Source of the DNA: an uncultured Kordiimonas sp.
GTDB lineage: Bacteria > Pseudomonadota > Alphaproteobacteria > Sphingomonadales > Kordiimonadaceae
Direction: 5' to 3'
DNA length: 64,000 nucleotides
NCBI GenBank assembly: GCA_947492375.1
Contig: CANLMI010000001.1
Location: 1,054,001-1,118,000, forward strand
In this document: positions 8,490 through 17,249 of the stretch, piece after piece
Layout: every line of letters starts with the position of its first letter
Position numbering within the stretch: position 1 is the stretch's first letter
Translations under genes and position numbers: made by a program
Notes under the pieces: generated by a model
Told to the model about the DNA's origin: nothing
Database searches by the model: none
Seen by the model: only the letters and a program-made list of their open reading frames with translations

Positions 8490-10610
8490 ATGTTTGGCAA
8501 CAGTAAATCGATGATACTTGGAACGCTTGCAACCGGGGCTGTTCTAGCTGTAGGTGTTATTCTGTACGGAGAGTTTACAACGCAAACAAACGAAGCCCCG
8601 CTATCCAGCTATTTACCTCCTGTGTCTTCGGATATTCTGTTACCGCCACCTGCCAATATTTTTGTCACAACAACACCGCAAGAAACGATCCCGGGCATCA
8701 GACGCCTCAAGCTTGTTAGACCAAATATTAACAAAAGCGAGGGCGGCGAACAAAGCGAAGAGGATGCAAAAGATTATTATCTTACCGGCACCCGCAGCGC
8801 TGATCTTATTCGTGAACCTGTTGACGCTCAAATTGAAACATTCCCAAGTGCAACCCTTGAAGATGCTGTTATGGGCGCGCTTTCAGTTGATGAATGGGGG
8901 TTTCAGGCCGTTCAAAATTATCTGAATCAGGCACTAGGTGATGAAGATCAGTTAAAATTACGTATGGACGCCTTATTGACCCGCTTGGGTGAAATGGCCC
9001 CTGATTATGATCTTGCCACAGTTGCTGATGCTGCGAATCTGATTATTGAGGCAGGCTCACGGACATACTGGACTGCCTTTATGGTGCCTGTTGTTTTGGA
9101 TCCAAACTTTCAGCTAACAGATAACGCACTGGGCTGGGATCTTGGTCCGGCGGGATATGAGCCCTATCCCGAATTCGTTCGTGTAAGCCCGGCCAATAAA
9201 ATTGTTGTCGGCAGGCAAATGCGTCAGGTGAACCGAGGCGAAGAACAATCTATTCTACGTCAGGGCATTCGTGACATACAAACATTTGGGGTAAGCGGAC
9301 TGGATAATGGACGATATAGAGTTATTGTTCTTTCATCGCAAATGAGCGATTCAGTTGATCCACTGTACCCTTTTGGCGTCAATATTAAGCGTAATGGCGC
9401 CACTATTAATCTGGTTGATACACGAGCCACTGATGAATTGGTTCCTGTTATGGTCTTGGCGACCAACGGGCCGGGACGTTTATCTGATAGCCCCAATATT
9501 ATTAATGCAAGCGCGGATATCGCACCACCGGCCACAGGACACATGCTTATTACACGCGCTGATGTTATTGACGGTAACCTTACAATCAACTTTAATCAGC
9601 TTGGGCGGCAAGACACCTATATTACATCAGTCATAATATATGACGAGCCTGATACCAGTATTGAAGAAGACTTAGCCTTGCAAATTGCTGATTTCCTACA
9701 GGCAATCGCACCTGCTGCGGGCGGTAATCTTACACGCGAGCAAATACTTGCAAACCTACCGATTGTTGACCCGGTTCTCGTTTTTTCCGATGGCGGAAAC
9801 GGCCTGCCTGTTCCCGGTAGTAATCAAACACCACCACCTGGTCAGTTCCCCGACGATACTGGAGGGCCCGGCACGGGCTTCCCGCCTCCGGGTGGTAATC
9901 CTCCTCCGGGCGGTAATCCGCCGCCGGGCGGTAATCCTCCGCCGGGTGGTAATCCTCCGCCGGGCGGTAATCCTCCTCCGGGTGGTAACCCTCCGCCGGG
10001 CGGTAACCCTCCGCCGGGCGGTAATCCTCCTCCGGGTGGTAATCCTCCGCCGGGCGGTAATCCTCCTCCGGGTGGTAATCCTCCGCCGGGTGGTAATCCT
10101 CCTCCAACGACTACCGCTTCACTTGTGGCAGAGGCAGGAGTTTATGATCCAATCGATTTAGGCGAAGATTTCACCTTAAATGCCTGCGGTTCAACATTCA
10201 GTTCTGCAATATTATGCGCTATCACAGACCTTGATAATTTTGAATTGACCTGGTTGCTCGGCGATACCGTTCTTGGAACCGGCCAAACTGTTCTCCTTAA
10301 CAGTGGTGAAGGAACTCTATTCAGCACCACTGGTGACTATAATGTAACCCTGCAAATCCGTTTTGATGGGACATTATTAAGCGAAGGTGAATTCATAAAC
10401 CTTATCACTGGCGGCACTGTGTTTCTTCCGGGGGATATTATTTTGACAAGTCTGGATACAGCAATCATCAGTATTGTAGCAGCATCCGTTCCAGAGCCAG
10501 CGACAGGGCTTGTACTTGTACCAGGTTTGCTATTGATGATGCGCAGGCAGAGGCGCAAAAAACATCTGGCAACACAAATACCACAAACAGGTACAGGTAA
10601 AATTACTTAA
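8490..10610 (+). CDS. PEP-CTERM surface protein with NPPPGG repeats
   Basis: A 706-residue exported protein that ends in a PEP-CTERM sorting signal: VPEPATG, a hydrophobic stretch LVLVPGLLLMM, then the basic cluster RRQRRKK. Exosortase would cleave near the PEP motif and attach the protein to the cell surface. The N-terminus has one hydrophobic signal/anchor segment (about residues 8-26). The long N-terminal region has no recognised domain. Residues about 465-540 are a Pro/Gly-rich linker with 11 NPPPGG units, followed by a small beta-rich, PKD-like domain of about 100 residues. Unusually, about 16 residues follow the basic cluster. It is transcribed away from the EPS cluster, and a terminator follows. 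Confidence 0.87.
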   Translation: MFGNSKSMILGTLATGAVLAVGVILYGEFTTQTNEAPLSSYLPPVSSDILLPPPANIFVTTTPQETIPGIRRLKLVRPNINKSEGGEQSEEDAKDYYLTGTRSADLIREPVDAQIETFPSATLEDAVMGALSVDEWGFQAVQNYLNQALGDEDQLKLRMDALLTRLGEMAPDYDLATVADAANLIIEAGSRTYWTAFMVPVVLDPNFQLTDNALGWDLGPAGYEPYPEFVRVSPANKIVVGRQMRQVNRGEEQSILRQGIRDIQTFGVSGLDNGRYRVIVLSSQMSDSVDPLYPFGVNIKRNGATINLVDTRATDELVPVMVLATNGPGRLSDSPNIINASADIAPPATGHMLITRADVIDGNLTINFNQLGRQDTYITSVIIYDEPDTSIEEDLALQIADFLQAIAPAAGGNLTREQILANLPIVDPVLVFSDGGNGLPVPGSNQTPPPGQFPDDTGGPGTGFPPPGGNPPPGGNPPPGGNPPPGGNPPPGGNPPPGGNPPPGGNPPPGGNPPPGGNPPPGGNPPPGGNPPPGGNPPPTTTASLVAEAGVYDPIDLGEDFTLNACGSTFSSAILCAITDLDNFELTWLLGDTVLGTGQTVLLNSGEGTLFSTTGDYNVTLQIRFDGTLLSEGEFINLITGGTVFLPGDIILTSLDTAIISIVAASVPEPATGLVLVPGLLLMMRRQRRKKHLATQIPQTGTGKIT
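9897..10094 (+). repeat. Tandem 18-bp coding repeat, 11 units
   Basis: Eleven contiguous 18-base units encode NPPPGG, flanked by a degenerate FPPPGG unit before and a truncated NPPP after. The units differ only at third codon positions (for example CCT/CCG and GGC/GGT), so the peptide is perfectly kept while the DNA has drifted. The period is a multiple of three, so unit gain or loss would alter linker length without a frameshift. Confidence 0.97.
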
Positions 10611-10660
10611 TAAACAACCCCGGCTTTGATTGCCTTAATTAATATGACGACACATTATAA

Positions 10661-10694
10661 AAAAGCCCGCAAAGAGTATATCTGGCGGGCTTTT
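10661..10694. terminator. Bidirectional rho-independent terminator
   Basis: Inverted repeat AAAAGCCCGC / GCGGGCTTTT with a 14-base loop. It lies between the convergent PEP-CTERM gene and the XRE regulator gene. T-runs on both strands make it usable from either side. Confidence 0.85.
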
Positions 10695-10718
10695 CATTAT
10701 TTTATCTGGCAGTATGGT

Positions 10719-11117
10719 CTACATACCGTATTCATCAACCCCGCTTGATAACAAACGAGCCAATCCTAATACTTTTTTACGAATACGTGGATCAGCAATT
10801 CGGTAATATGCTTCAACTAATTCCTGCGTTTCCTGCTTAGTGAAAACATCGTCATCCAAAACGGATGCTTCATCATATCCTGGTAACTTTGTTTCCGCAC
10901 CTTCGAAGAAATACGCAACAGGTACATCAAGTGTGTTCGACATTTTAAATAGTCGGCTTGAACCTATACGATTTGTGCCTCGCTCATATTTCTGCACTTG
11001 CTGGAATGTCACTCCCAACTCGTTTCCTAATTCGGTCTGAGAGAGTCCAAGCATCTTACGACGCGCGCGAACACGCTGTCCAACATGAACGTCAATTGGG
11101 TCTGGTGTTTTTAACAT
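10719..11117 (-). CDS. XRE-family helix-turn-helix regulator
   Basis: A 132-residue DNA-binding protein. The N-terminal Cro/C1-type HTH spans about residues 12-70, with VRARRKMLGLSQTELGNELG followed by VTFQQVQKYERGTNRI. The C-terminal part contains FTKQETQELVEAYYRI and resembles the common alphaproteobacterial regulators of the PraR/SinR-like group, which control biofilm or symbiosis traits. It stands alone between the PEP-CTERM gene and pepN. The AT-rich 250 bases upstream (11118-11369) hold its promoter region; no specific operator was identified. Targets are unknown. Confidence 0.9.
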   Translation of the reverse strand: MLKTPDPIDVHVGQRVRARRKMLGLSQTELGNELGVTFQQVQKYERGTNRIGSSRLFKMSNTLDVPVAYFFEGAETKLPGYDEASVLDDDVFTKQETQELVEAYYRIADPRIRKKVLGLARLLSSGVDEYGM

Positions 11118-11369
11118 TTATATTTCCCGGTTTTCGATCATTATATTATGATCTCTATTACGATTACACACTTAAAGCGAACGCCTTTCAGCCCCCGCTT
11201 TATCAATCGCATTTTGATGTTATATTTTACTCATCCCTAAGATGGGTATAATATAATTTATTGTAATTGACAACAATTTACAACCTAAAGAAATAAAAAT
11301 TTTAAACTAAACAAGGCAGAAAGATTGAAATACAGCAACAGTATTTCCTGTAAGTTATAGTAAACTATT

Positions 11370-14030
11370 TTAATTTAATGACTTTTGCACCAATTCCCGC
11401 ACATCTGCACTTAATGTTGATTGCTTCAACATCATATCAAGCAGAGATTGTATTTTCTTTTGACGGTGCTCATCCAACCGCTGCCATTGCCCTAATGGGG
11501 CGACCAAGCGTGCCGCTGTCTGTGGGTTAATTGTGTCAACCTTGAGAACGACATCCGCCAATAATTCATAACCAGAACCATCTACATTATGGAAACCAGC
11601 CTGATTCAATATGGAAAAACTCGAAATTAAAGCCCGCAATCGATTGGGATTCACAAACGAAAAATGTTGATGTTTCATCAATGTTCGAACATCTTTAACA
11701 ACATCAGAACGCTTGCTTAAGGCTTGGACCGCAAACCATTTATCAACTACAAGCGCCTCACCTTTCCACTGCTCCAAGAATGCGGCTAGAGCATCATTTC
11801 GCCGCCCATCTTCGCCTGAAGCTAATAATGCCAGTGCAGCAATTTGATCGGTCATATTTTTGGCCGTCATAAATTGAGACCAAACAATATTTTTGCCCTC
11901 TGCGGTTCTTGAGATATAGCCTAACAGGGCATTCTTCAGCTTGCGCTCTGCCTGCCCTTCAGGGGACGGTTGTGACCGATCATTATGAAGCAAATAATAC
12001 CGATCTAATATTTGCTTGGAGTAACGAGCAGAAATTTGATCCAATAGCGCTTCACGCCGCCGATGGATTACCTCTGGCATAAAAGGGGCCATATGTTGAC
12101 CAATATCAATCTCATTGGGTACTGTGAGTAAATCAGCAAGAAATGCTGAATCTGTTTTATCATCTTCAAGAAGCTTTAAAAAAGTTTGAGCATACCCCTC
12201 TGGAATTACAACGTCATCTCGTTCGCCGTTAGTATCCTGTAACAGGTCAAGAGTCAGTGATAAAATAATATCTCTACTGATAGTTTGCATTGCTTCAGAC
12301 CGAACGAATGGGTCGCTATCAAATGCTGCCAGTAACAATAACTCATCAGTAGAGAGATCATGTTCGATATGTACTGGTGCAGAAAACTCTCTCATGAGGC
12401 TTGGAACCGCCTTAACCGGTATACCTTTAAACCTGAAAGTTTGCTGTTTCGCCGTTAAGTGTAAAAGATCAGGGGCTGTTTCGAAACTGTTACCGCGCTT
12501 AACTTCTGGTGTTAACTCCTGACCATTTTCAGGATCAATCCAAGCCATACGAACAGGTATATGAAATGGTTCGCCACTATGTTCTTGCCCTAAAACTTGC
12601 TCAACAGTCAGCAGAATATCATCACCGTCAATTTCGCGTGTAAATTTAAGTTTGGGCGTGCCTGCAACCGAGTACCAATGCCTGAACTGTTTCAAATCAG
12701 AATTTGAAGCTGATTCCATCGCCAAAACAAAATCTTCGCACGTTACCGCCTGCCCGTCATGGCGCTCAAAATATATATCCATGCCACGGCGAAAGGCTTC
12801 TGGCCCAATGATGCTATGCATCATACGGATTACTTCAGCTCCTTTATTGTAAACGGTTGCGGAATAAAAATTATTGATTTCTATATATTTTTCAGGCCGT
12901 ACTGGATGTGCTAGTGGCCCTGCGTCCTCGGGAAATTGATGCATTCTCAATACACGTACATCATCAAGCCGCTTCACTGCACGAGATTGCATATCGCCAG
13001 AAAATTCCTGATCGCGAAAAACAGTCAATCCCTCTTTCAAACTTAATTGAAACCAATCACGGCATGTAACCCTGTTACCAGTCCAATTATGGAAATATTC
13101 GTGACCTATAACACCTTCAACATTATTATAATCCTGATCAGTCGCAGTATCAGGGCTAGCTAAAACATATTTCGTATTAAAAATGTTTAGCCCTTTATTT
13201 TCCATCGCCCCCATGTTGAAATCAGAAACAGCGACAATATTGTAAACATCCAAGTCATACTCAAGACCGAAAGTCTCTTCGTCCCAGCGCATCGAATTCT
13301 TCAATGACTGCATAGCATGATGACATTTTGAAATATCATCATCAGCCGCATATATATTTAGCTCAACAGTGTTCCCGGACTTTGTGACAAAGGTATCTTC
13401 AAGGCATGAAAGGTTGCCTGCAACCATCGCAAACAGATAACTTGGTTTCCGAAACGGGTCCTCCCACACAACATAATGCCGACCATCAACTAATCGACCT
13501 TTATCAACAGGGTTGCCGTTTGATAAAAGCACCGGACATTCATCATACGAGGCTTCAATCCGCACACGATATTTGGTCATCACATCAGGGCGGTCCAGAA
13601 AATATGTGATATGGCGAAACCCTTCAGCTTCGCACTGAGTGCAAAAATTACCACTTGATTTATACAGACCTTCCAGTCTGGTATTCTCGACAGGCTTTAG
13701 CTGTGTAACAATTTTTAATGTAAAGCGGTCTGGAACATTATTAATACATAATGATGTGGCGTCTATTTCGTATTGCTCATCAGACAAAATAACGCCGTCT
13801 AGCTCGATAGACAAAAGGCGCATATAAGGCCCGCCGTCTAGGTGAATAGATTGCACTGATGGGTCTGTTCGGTAAAAATGAGTTATTGCCGTTACAACCG
13901 CATCATCACCAGCAAGCTCGAATAAAAGACTTACTTCATCAATTTGAAAAGGAGGCGGCGTATAATCTTTTAAAAAAATTTCAGTTTTTGAATTGGTCTT
14001 GTCAGAATTTAAGTCCAATTTTTCAGGCAT
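11370..14030 (-). CDS. pepN: Aminopeptidase N (M1 family)
   Basis: Zinc metallo-aminopeptidase of about 886 residues that removes N-terminal residues from peptides in the cytoplasm. The M1 exopeptidase motif is GAMENKGLNIFN. The zinc site is HEYFHNW followed by KEGLTVF with the third ligand Glu. The C-terminal helical domains match gammaproteobacterial-type PepN. I place the start at ATG 14030 (MPEKLDLN), because AGGA lies about ten bases upstream and ATGCCTGA overlaps the Lrp-type stop by eight bases. A longer in-frame start at 14081 would overlap the upstream gene by 59 bases. Translational coupling to the Lrp-type regulator is likely. Confidence 0.95.
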   Translation of the reverse strand: MPEKLDLNSDKTNSKTEIFLKDYTPPPFQIDEVSLLFELAGDDAVVTAITHFYRTDPSVQSIHLDGGPYMRLLSIELDGVILSDEQYEIDATSLCINNVPDRFTLKIVTQLKPVENTRLEGLYKSSGNFCTQCEAEGFRHITYFLDRPDVMTKYRVRIEASYDECPVLLSNGNPVDKGRLVDGRHYVVWEDPFRKPSYLFAMVAGNLSCLEDTFVTKSGNTVELNIYAADDDISKCHHAMQSLKNSMRWDEETFGLEYDLDVYNIVAVSDFNMGAMENKGLNIFNTKYVLASPDTATDQDYNNVEGVIGHEYFHNWTGNRVTCRDWFQLSLKEGLTVFRDQEFSGDMQSRAVKRLDDVRVLRMHQFPEDAGPLAHPVRPEKYIEINNFYSATVYNKGAEVIRMMHSIIGPEAFRRGMDIYFERHDGQAVTCEDFVLAMESASNSDLKQFRHWYSVAGTPKLKFTREIDGDDILLTVEQVLGQEHSGEPFHIPVRMAWIDPENGQELTPEVKRGNSFETAPDLLHLTAKQQTFRFKGIPVKAVPSLMREFSAPVHIEHDLSTDELLLLAAFDSDPFVRSEAMQTISRDIILSLTLDLLQDTNGERDDVVIPEGYAQTFLKLLEDDKTDSAFLADLLTVPNEIDIGQHMAPFMPEVIHRRREALLDQISARYSKQILDRYYLLHNDRSQPSPEGQAERKLKNALLGYISRTAEGKNIVWSQFMTAKNMTDQIAALALLASGEDGRRNDALAAFLEQWKGEALVVDKWFAVQALSKRSDVVKDVRTLMKHQHFSFVNPNRLRALISSFSILNQAGFHNVDGSGYELLADVVLKVDTINPQTAARLVAPLGQWQRLDEHRQKKIQSLLDMMLKQSTLSADVRELVQKSLN

Positions 14031-14529
14031 CTTTATTTTTCCTACGCCGTGAACGGCCTTTTCCATTGAACGCATATTCAAGTGGTAAAGCTGTTGTATA
14101 TTTTATCCGTTCCATCGCAAATGATGAACTCACATCACTCAGTTGAACACGTTTTATAAGCTCTTTATAAAACAGATCGTATGATGCCATATCAGGAACA
14201 ACAACCCGCATAAGATAATCTACTTCGCCGCTCATCCGGTATAGCTCTACAACTTCAGGAAAACCGGCAACTACCTTGGCAAATTCTTCCAGCCAATTCC
14301 AATCATGGTCTTTAGTACGAATAGAAATAAAGACATCAAGCGGTACGTTAATTTTTTCACGGTCAACGAGTGCAACCCGCTTAGTAATATACCCGCCATT
14401 TTCCAACATCTGAATACGGCGCCAGCATGGTGTAGTTGAAAGACCAACTGTTTCCGCAATATCAGCAGTACTCAAAGTAGCATCAGCCTGAAGAAGATTG
14501 AGAATCTTACAGTCAATATCGTCCATCAT
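14023..14529 (-). CDS. Lrp/AsnC-family transcriptional regulator
   Basis: A 168-residue feast/famine regulator that usually senses amino acids. The N-terminal winged HTH has ILNLLQADATLSTADIAETV and PCWRRIQMLENGGYI. The C-terminal RAM/AsnC ligand-binding domain (about residues 70-145) includes YRMSGEVDYLMRVVVPDM. A basic tail of about 15 residues (KGRSRRRKNKDA) extends past the usual end. The gene overlaps pepN, which suggests control of peptide or amino-acid use. An autoregulatory site upstream is expected but was not recognised. Confidence 0.92.
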   Translation of the reverse strand: MMDDIDCKILNLLQADATLSTADIAETVGLSTTPCWRRIQMLENGGYITKRVALVDREKINVPLDVFISIRTKDHDWNWLEEFAKVVAGFPEVVELYRMSGEVDYLMRVVVPDMASYDLFYKELIKRVQLSDVSSSFAMERIKYTTALPLEYAFNGKGRSRRRKNKDA

Positions 14530-14609
14530 ACTTTCCTGGGGGTAATCGTGGACGGCTCAACACCGCCCACATTTATTATATAATTTCAAGCAAATAGCAT
14601 TGCTCTCAT

Positions 14610-15083
14610 TTATTTATCGCCTAAAACTTTCTGACGAATAATATGGTCAATTGATGCTTTACCAGGGCCCATCAACAAGACAGCCAAGAGAGCAAAAATC
14701 CAGGCAAAGTTCGAAAGCATATCATGCCCTGAATATGAAATATTGATCACAATAGTCATAACCAACAGGCCGGCTGCAGCAAAACGACCGCCTAGTCCAA
14801 ACGCAAGCATGATTGGCAAAAATGTTTCACCGTAAAGCGCCAAAGTCGCTGCTGTTTCTGGTGACAAAACCGGTACACTATATTCACTTTCGAACAGTGT
14901 CACAGTAAAAGAACCCAGATCAAAATATTCACCGCTAAATGGATCCGCACTTGCAGCTTTACTACGGCCAGACACATAGAACGGGTGTGCGACAGCCAAA
15001 CGAGCGCCTAAAAGTGCAAGGAAACTTTTACCCGGCAGACCTTCTAAAAAATCAATAATCTTCTTAATAAATAACATCACCAA
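14610..15083 (-). CDS. bufD: DoxX-family membrane protein (BufD-like)
   Basis: A 157-residue inner-membrane protein with about four hydrophobic segments, including LALYGETFLPIMLAFGLG and the C-terminal FAWIFALLAVLLMGPG. This is the DoxX layout. It is the last gene of the bufA1-bufB-bufC-bufD run and starts 15 bases after the bufC stop. DoxX-like proteins are a regular member of bufferin operons, and a role in redox chemistry or export has been suggested. The family is clear; the specific function is inferred from context. Confidence 0.85.
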   Translation of the reverse strand: MVMLFIKKIIDFLEGLPGKSFLALLGARLAVAHPFYVSGRSKAASADPFSGEYFDLGSFTVTLFESEYSVPVLSPETAATLALYGETFLPIMLAFGLGGRFAAAGLLVMTIVINISYSGHDMLSNFAWIFALLAVLLMGPGKASIDHIIRQKVLGDK

Positions 15084-15098
15084 GTTCTCCTATATTTA

Positions 15099-15833
15099 TC
15101 AGGCTGCCAGGGTTAACATTCCGCGTTCAGCCATTTTTTTTAATTCATTATGATGAGAATTCTCATCGATCACGCCAGTAAAATTACCTTCGTGAAAACT
15201 CTTAACTAATTCTAATTGAACATCATTAATGGCTTGAAGTTGCACCGCCCCGTCAATTCTTATGACAAGTGCGTTTTGACCTTCTTGCTCAACATGAACT
15301 GCCTCCGGTGGCATTTGCCCTGTGCCAACCATCCATAAACTTAAAATCGGATGGTCACTGGATATAACTTGCATTTGCGGCACTAGAGCCAGTGACTTAT
15401 TTGATACAGCTTCATCAACTTCGATTACACTAACAGGCTCTCTTTCATCCGAATTCTGAATAACATGAACTGCCCATTCCAACCTTAGGAGGTCTGCAAC
15501 ATAAGAAACACTTGCAGCATGTTCATAAGTATCATAAAAATCTGCCAAAGCTCTGCCATATTCAACCAGCTGTGCCTTACCGGGCGGCGAACTCAACACA
15601 AATTGTTTGGCAGCCGCTTCAAAAAACGCCTCCCCAACAAACGCCTGCACAACAGGAAAAACAGCTTTCAAACTAGTTGTCAGTGTTTCTTTATAGTTAT
15701 TCCGGTGTATTTGCATACGCTGTGCTGGCTCAAGCCCCATCGATACTATATCAGTATCAACATTAGCCAAAGCCTGGTCGTCACCGAGAATCGCGCGTTT
15801 CATATCGCGTTGTAATCTTGCTAAATCTGACAT
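15099..15833 (-). CDS. bufC: DUF2063-type DNA-binding-domain-like protein (BufC-like, MNIO partner)
   Basis: A 244-residue protein with the DUF2063 signature near the N-terminus: LQRDMKRAIL, then RMQIHRNNYKETLTTSLKAV and FPVVQAFVGEAFFEAAAKQF. Although such proteins are often labelled putative DNA-binding, they work as partners that bring the precursor peptide to the MNIO enzyme. The gene starts four bases after the bufB stop, which suggests coupled translation and a stable complex. The C-terminal half is more variable, as is usual for substrate-recognition partners. Confidence 0.88.
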   Translation of the reverse strand: MSDLARLQRDMKRAILGDDQALANVDTDIVSMGLEPAQRMQIHRNNYKETLTTSLKAVFPVVQAFVGEAFFEAAAKQFVLSSPPGKAQLVEYGRALADFYDTYEHAASVSYVADLLRLEWAVHVIQNSDEREPVSVIEVDEAVSNKSLALVPQMQVISSDHPILSLWMVGTGQMPPEAVHVEQEGQNALVIRIDGAVQLQAINDVQLELVKSFHEGNFTGVIDENSHHNELKKMAERGMLTLAA

Positions 15834-15837
15834 TGGT

Positions 15838-16731
15838 TTACGCCGAAGCTTTTAATTTATTTTGATTTTGATCAGTCATGATGTTGTAAGCCTTGTTTGC
15901 TTCACCTTGAAGAACATCGAAATCAGGAACATTATTATCCCATTCAATCAACGTCGCTTTATCTCCTGACCGTTTAATTAACCGTTCATAGAGTGCCCAT
16001 ACATCATCGGATATTGCACTTCCATGATCATCAATTCGAAGTTCAACACCATCAACGTCTTTAACTAAATGACCGGCTAAATGAACCTCTCCGATAAGAT
16101 CAACATCGACACTGTCGATATACTCCTCAGGAGACCAACCCATATTGCGGCCAGAAACAAAAACATTGTTAACATCAAATAGTAAGCCACAACCAGTCGC
16201 GCCTGCCATCCTTGACAAAAATTCAACTTCAGGAATATCCGAAGAATTAAACGCCATATAACTGGAAGGGTTTTCGACAAGGATTTGTCGCCCTAATGCA
16301 TCTTGAACTGTGTTAACATTGTCGATAACAATATCGAGGCTTTCCTGATTTAAAGGGAAAGGTAAAAGGTCATTTAAATAATGCCCCCCTTCAACCGACC
16401 AGGCTAAATGTTCAGACACAAGAGTTGGGTTATATCTTTCAACGAGATCTCTAAATCGTTTTATGTGTTCGCTGCTGATGCCTTCTGCTGAACCAAGAGA
16501 CATCCCAACACCGTGGAGTGATAAAGGATATTTTTCAACAATTGCCTCAAGGAAGCGGTGATGAGCACCACCGTCAACCATGTAATTTTCTGCATGGATT
16601 TCAAAAAATGCAATGGACGGGGCATGTTCAAGAACCAACTGATAATACTGGCTCTTCAAGCTAACACCAACAGGCATATCGCCCAGAGATCTCAATGATG
16701 TCTCTGCTATATTCATATGCATCCCGTCCAT
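15838..16731 (-). CDS. bufB: MNIO (DUF692) multinuclear iron oxidase, bufferin maturation enzyme (BufB-like)
   Basis: A TIM-barrel iron enzyme of about 297 residues that oxidises cysteines in a precursor peptide. In bufferins they become thiooxazole heterocycles. Metal-ligand motifs are visible: FFEIHAENYM, LSLHGVGMSLG, LVSEHLAW, ILVENPSSY, LLFDVNNVFVS, EVHLAGH, IDDHGSAI and LIEWDNN. All His/Asp/Glu ligand positions I can recognise are kept. The start could be 16731 or the ATG at 16716; the ribosome binding signal is weak for both. It lies between bufA1 (30 bases upstream) and bufC. Confidence 0.93.
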   Translation of the reverse strand: MDGMHMNIAETSLRSLGDMPVGVSLKSQYYQLVLEHAPSIAFFEIHAENYMVDGGAHHRFLEAIVEKYPLSLHGVGMSLGSAEGISSEHIKRFRDLVERYNPTLVSEHLAWSVEGGHYLNDLLPFPLNQESLDIVIDNVNTVQDALGRQILVENPSSYMAFNSSDIPEVEFLSRMAGATGCGLLFDVNNVFVSGRNMGWSPEEYIDSVDVDLIGEVHLAGHLVKDVDGVELRIDDHGSAISDDVWALYERLIKRSGDKATLIEWDNNVPDFDVLQGEANKAYNIMTDQNQNKLKASA

Positions 16732-16760
16732 TACTTAATTGATAATAATACTACAAGAGA

Positions 16761-17024
16761 TTATTTTGTTGTCTTACCGCCAGCGATACGCTCGCAAAGA
16801 CCAGCAGGAACATACACCCACTCTTCAGGGTGATTGTTTACTTTAGCCTGGCCTGCACATGAGTGAGCAGATGTACCACAGTCGTTTTGACCTTTAGCTA
16901 CGATACCGAAACATTTCTCTTGTTTCTTATCAGCAGCATTTGCAACGCCAGCAGTCATAGTCATAGCGAAAGCAACTGCACCAGTTGTAGCAACAACGTT
17001 TTTTGTAAGGTTATTAATTTTCAT
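16761..17024 (-). CDS. bufA1: BufA1 bufferin precursor (DUF2282 family)
   Basis: An 87-residue secreted RiPP precursor. The signal peptide includes [17 protein letters not shown], with cleavage expected after ANA. The mature part has four Cys, in EKCFGI, NDCGTS, HSCAGQ and AGLCERI, which matches DUF2282/BufA1. In Caulobacter, this family is modified by BufB/BufC and binds copper in the periplasm. The start has AGAGGA about six bases upstream. It is the first gene of the operon. The 225-base region upstream (17025-17249) is AT-rich and contains a TATAAT-like element, but no confident sigma-F-type promoter was found. Confidence 0.92.
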   Translation of the reverse strand: MKINNLTKNVVATTGAVAFAMTMTAGVANAADKKQEKCFGIVAKGQNDCGTSAHSCAGQAKVNNHPEEWVYVPAGLCERIAGGKTTK

Positions 17025-17249
17025 GTTTCATTCCTCTTAAGTAGGTAACTGAATTTCATGCAAGGGTCTAATCACCCGCTGCATAATTGATTATATAGTA
17101 CCTAATCGAGAAATAAAAAATAATATGAAAATCACGAGTTAGTGAGGTAAAGTTTTTCTCAAATCACGAGCTAAACAGGATTTTTCTTCTAATATACAAA
17201 AAATGGCAGAAACTTGGGGTTTCCATAACAAAACAATCACGGCTAAACC

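Noticed and set aside
9897-10094. Possible CRISPR array
   Set aside because: The 18-base units are directly adjacent with no spacers and are in frame inside a coding region.
9685-10161. 158-codon plus-strand frame and 125-codon minus-strand frame over the Pro-rich repeats
   Set aside because: Both are shadow frames of the 18-base repeat within the PEP-CTERM gene; their repeated Arg or Tyr/Glu pattern is an effect of the repeat.
10661-10694. Inverted repeat as a regulator site for the XRE gene
   Set aside because: Paired T-runs and position between convergent genes fit a bidirectional terminator better.
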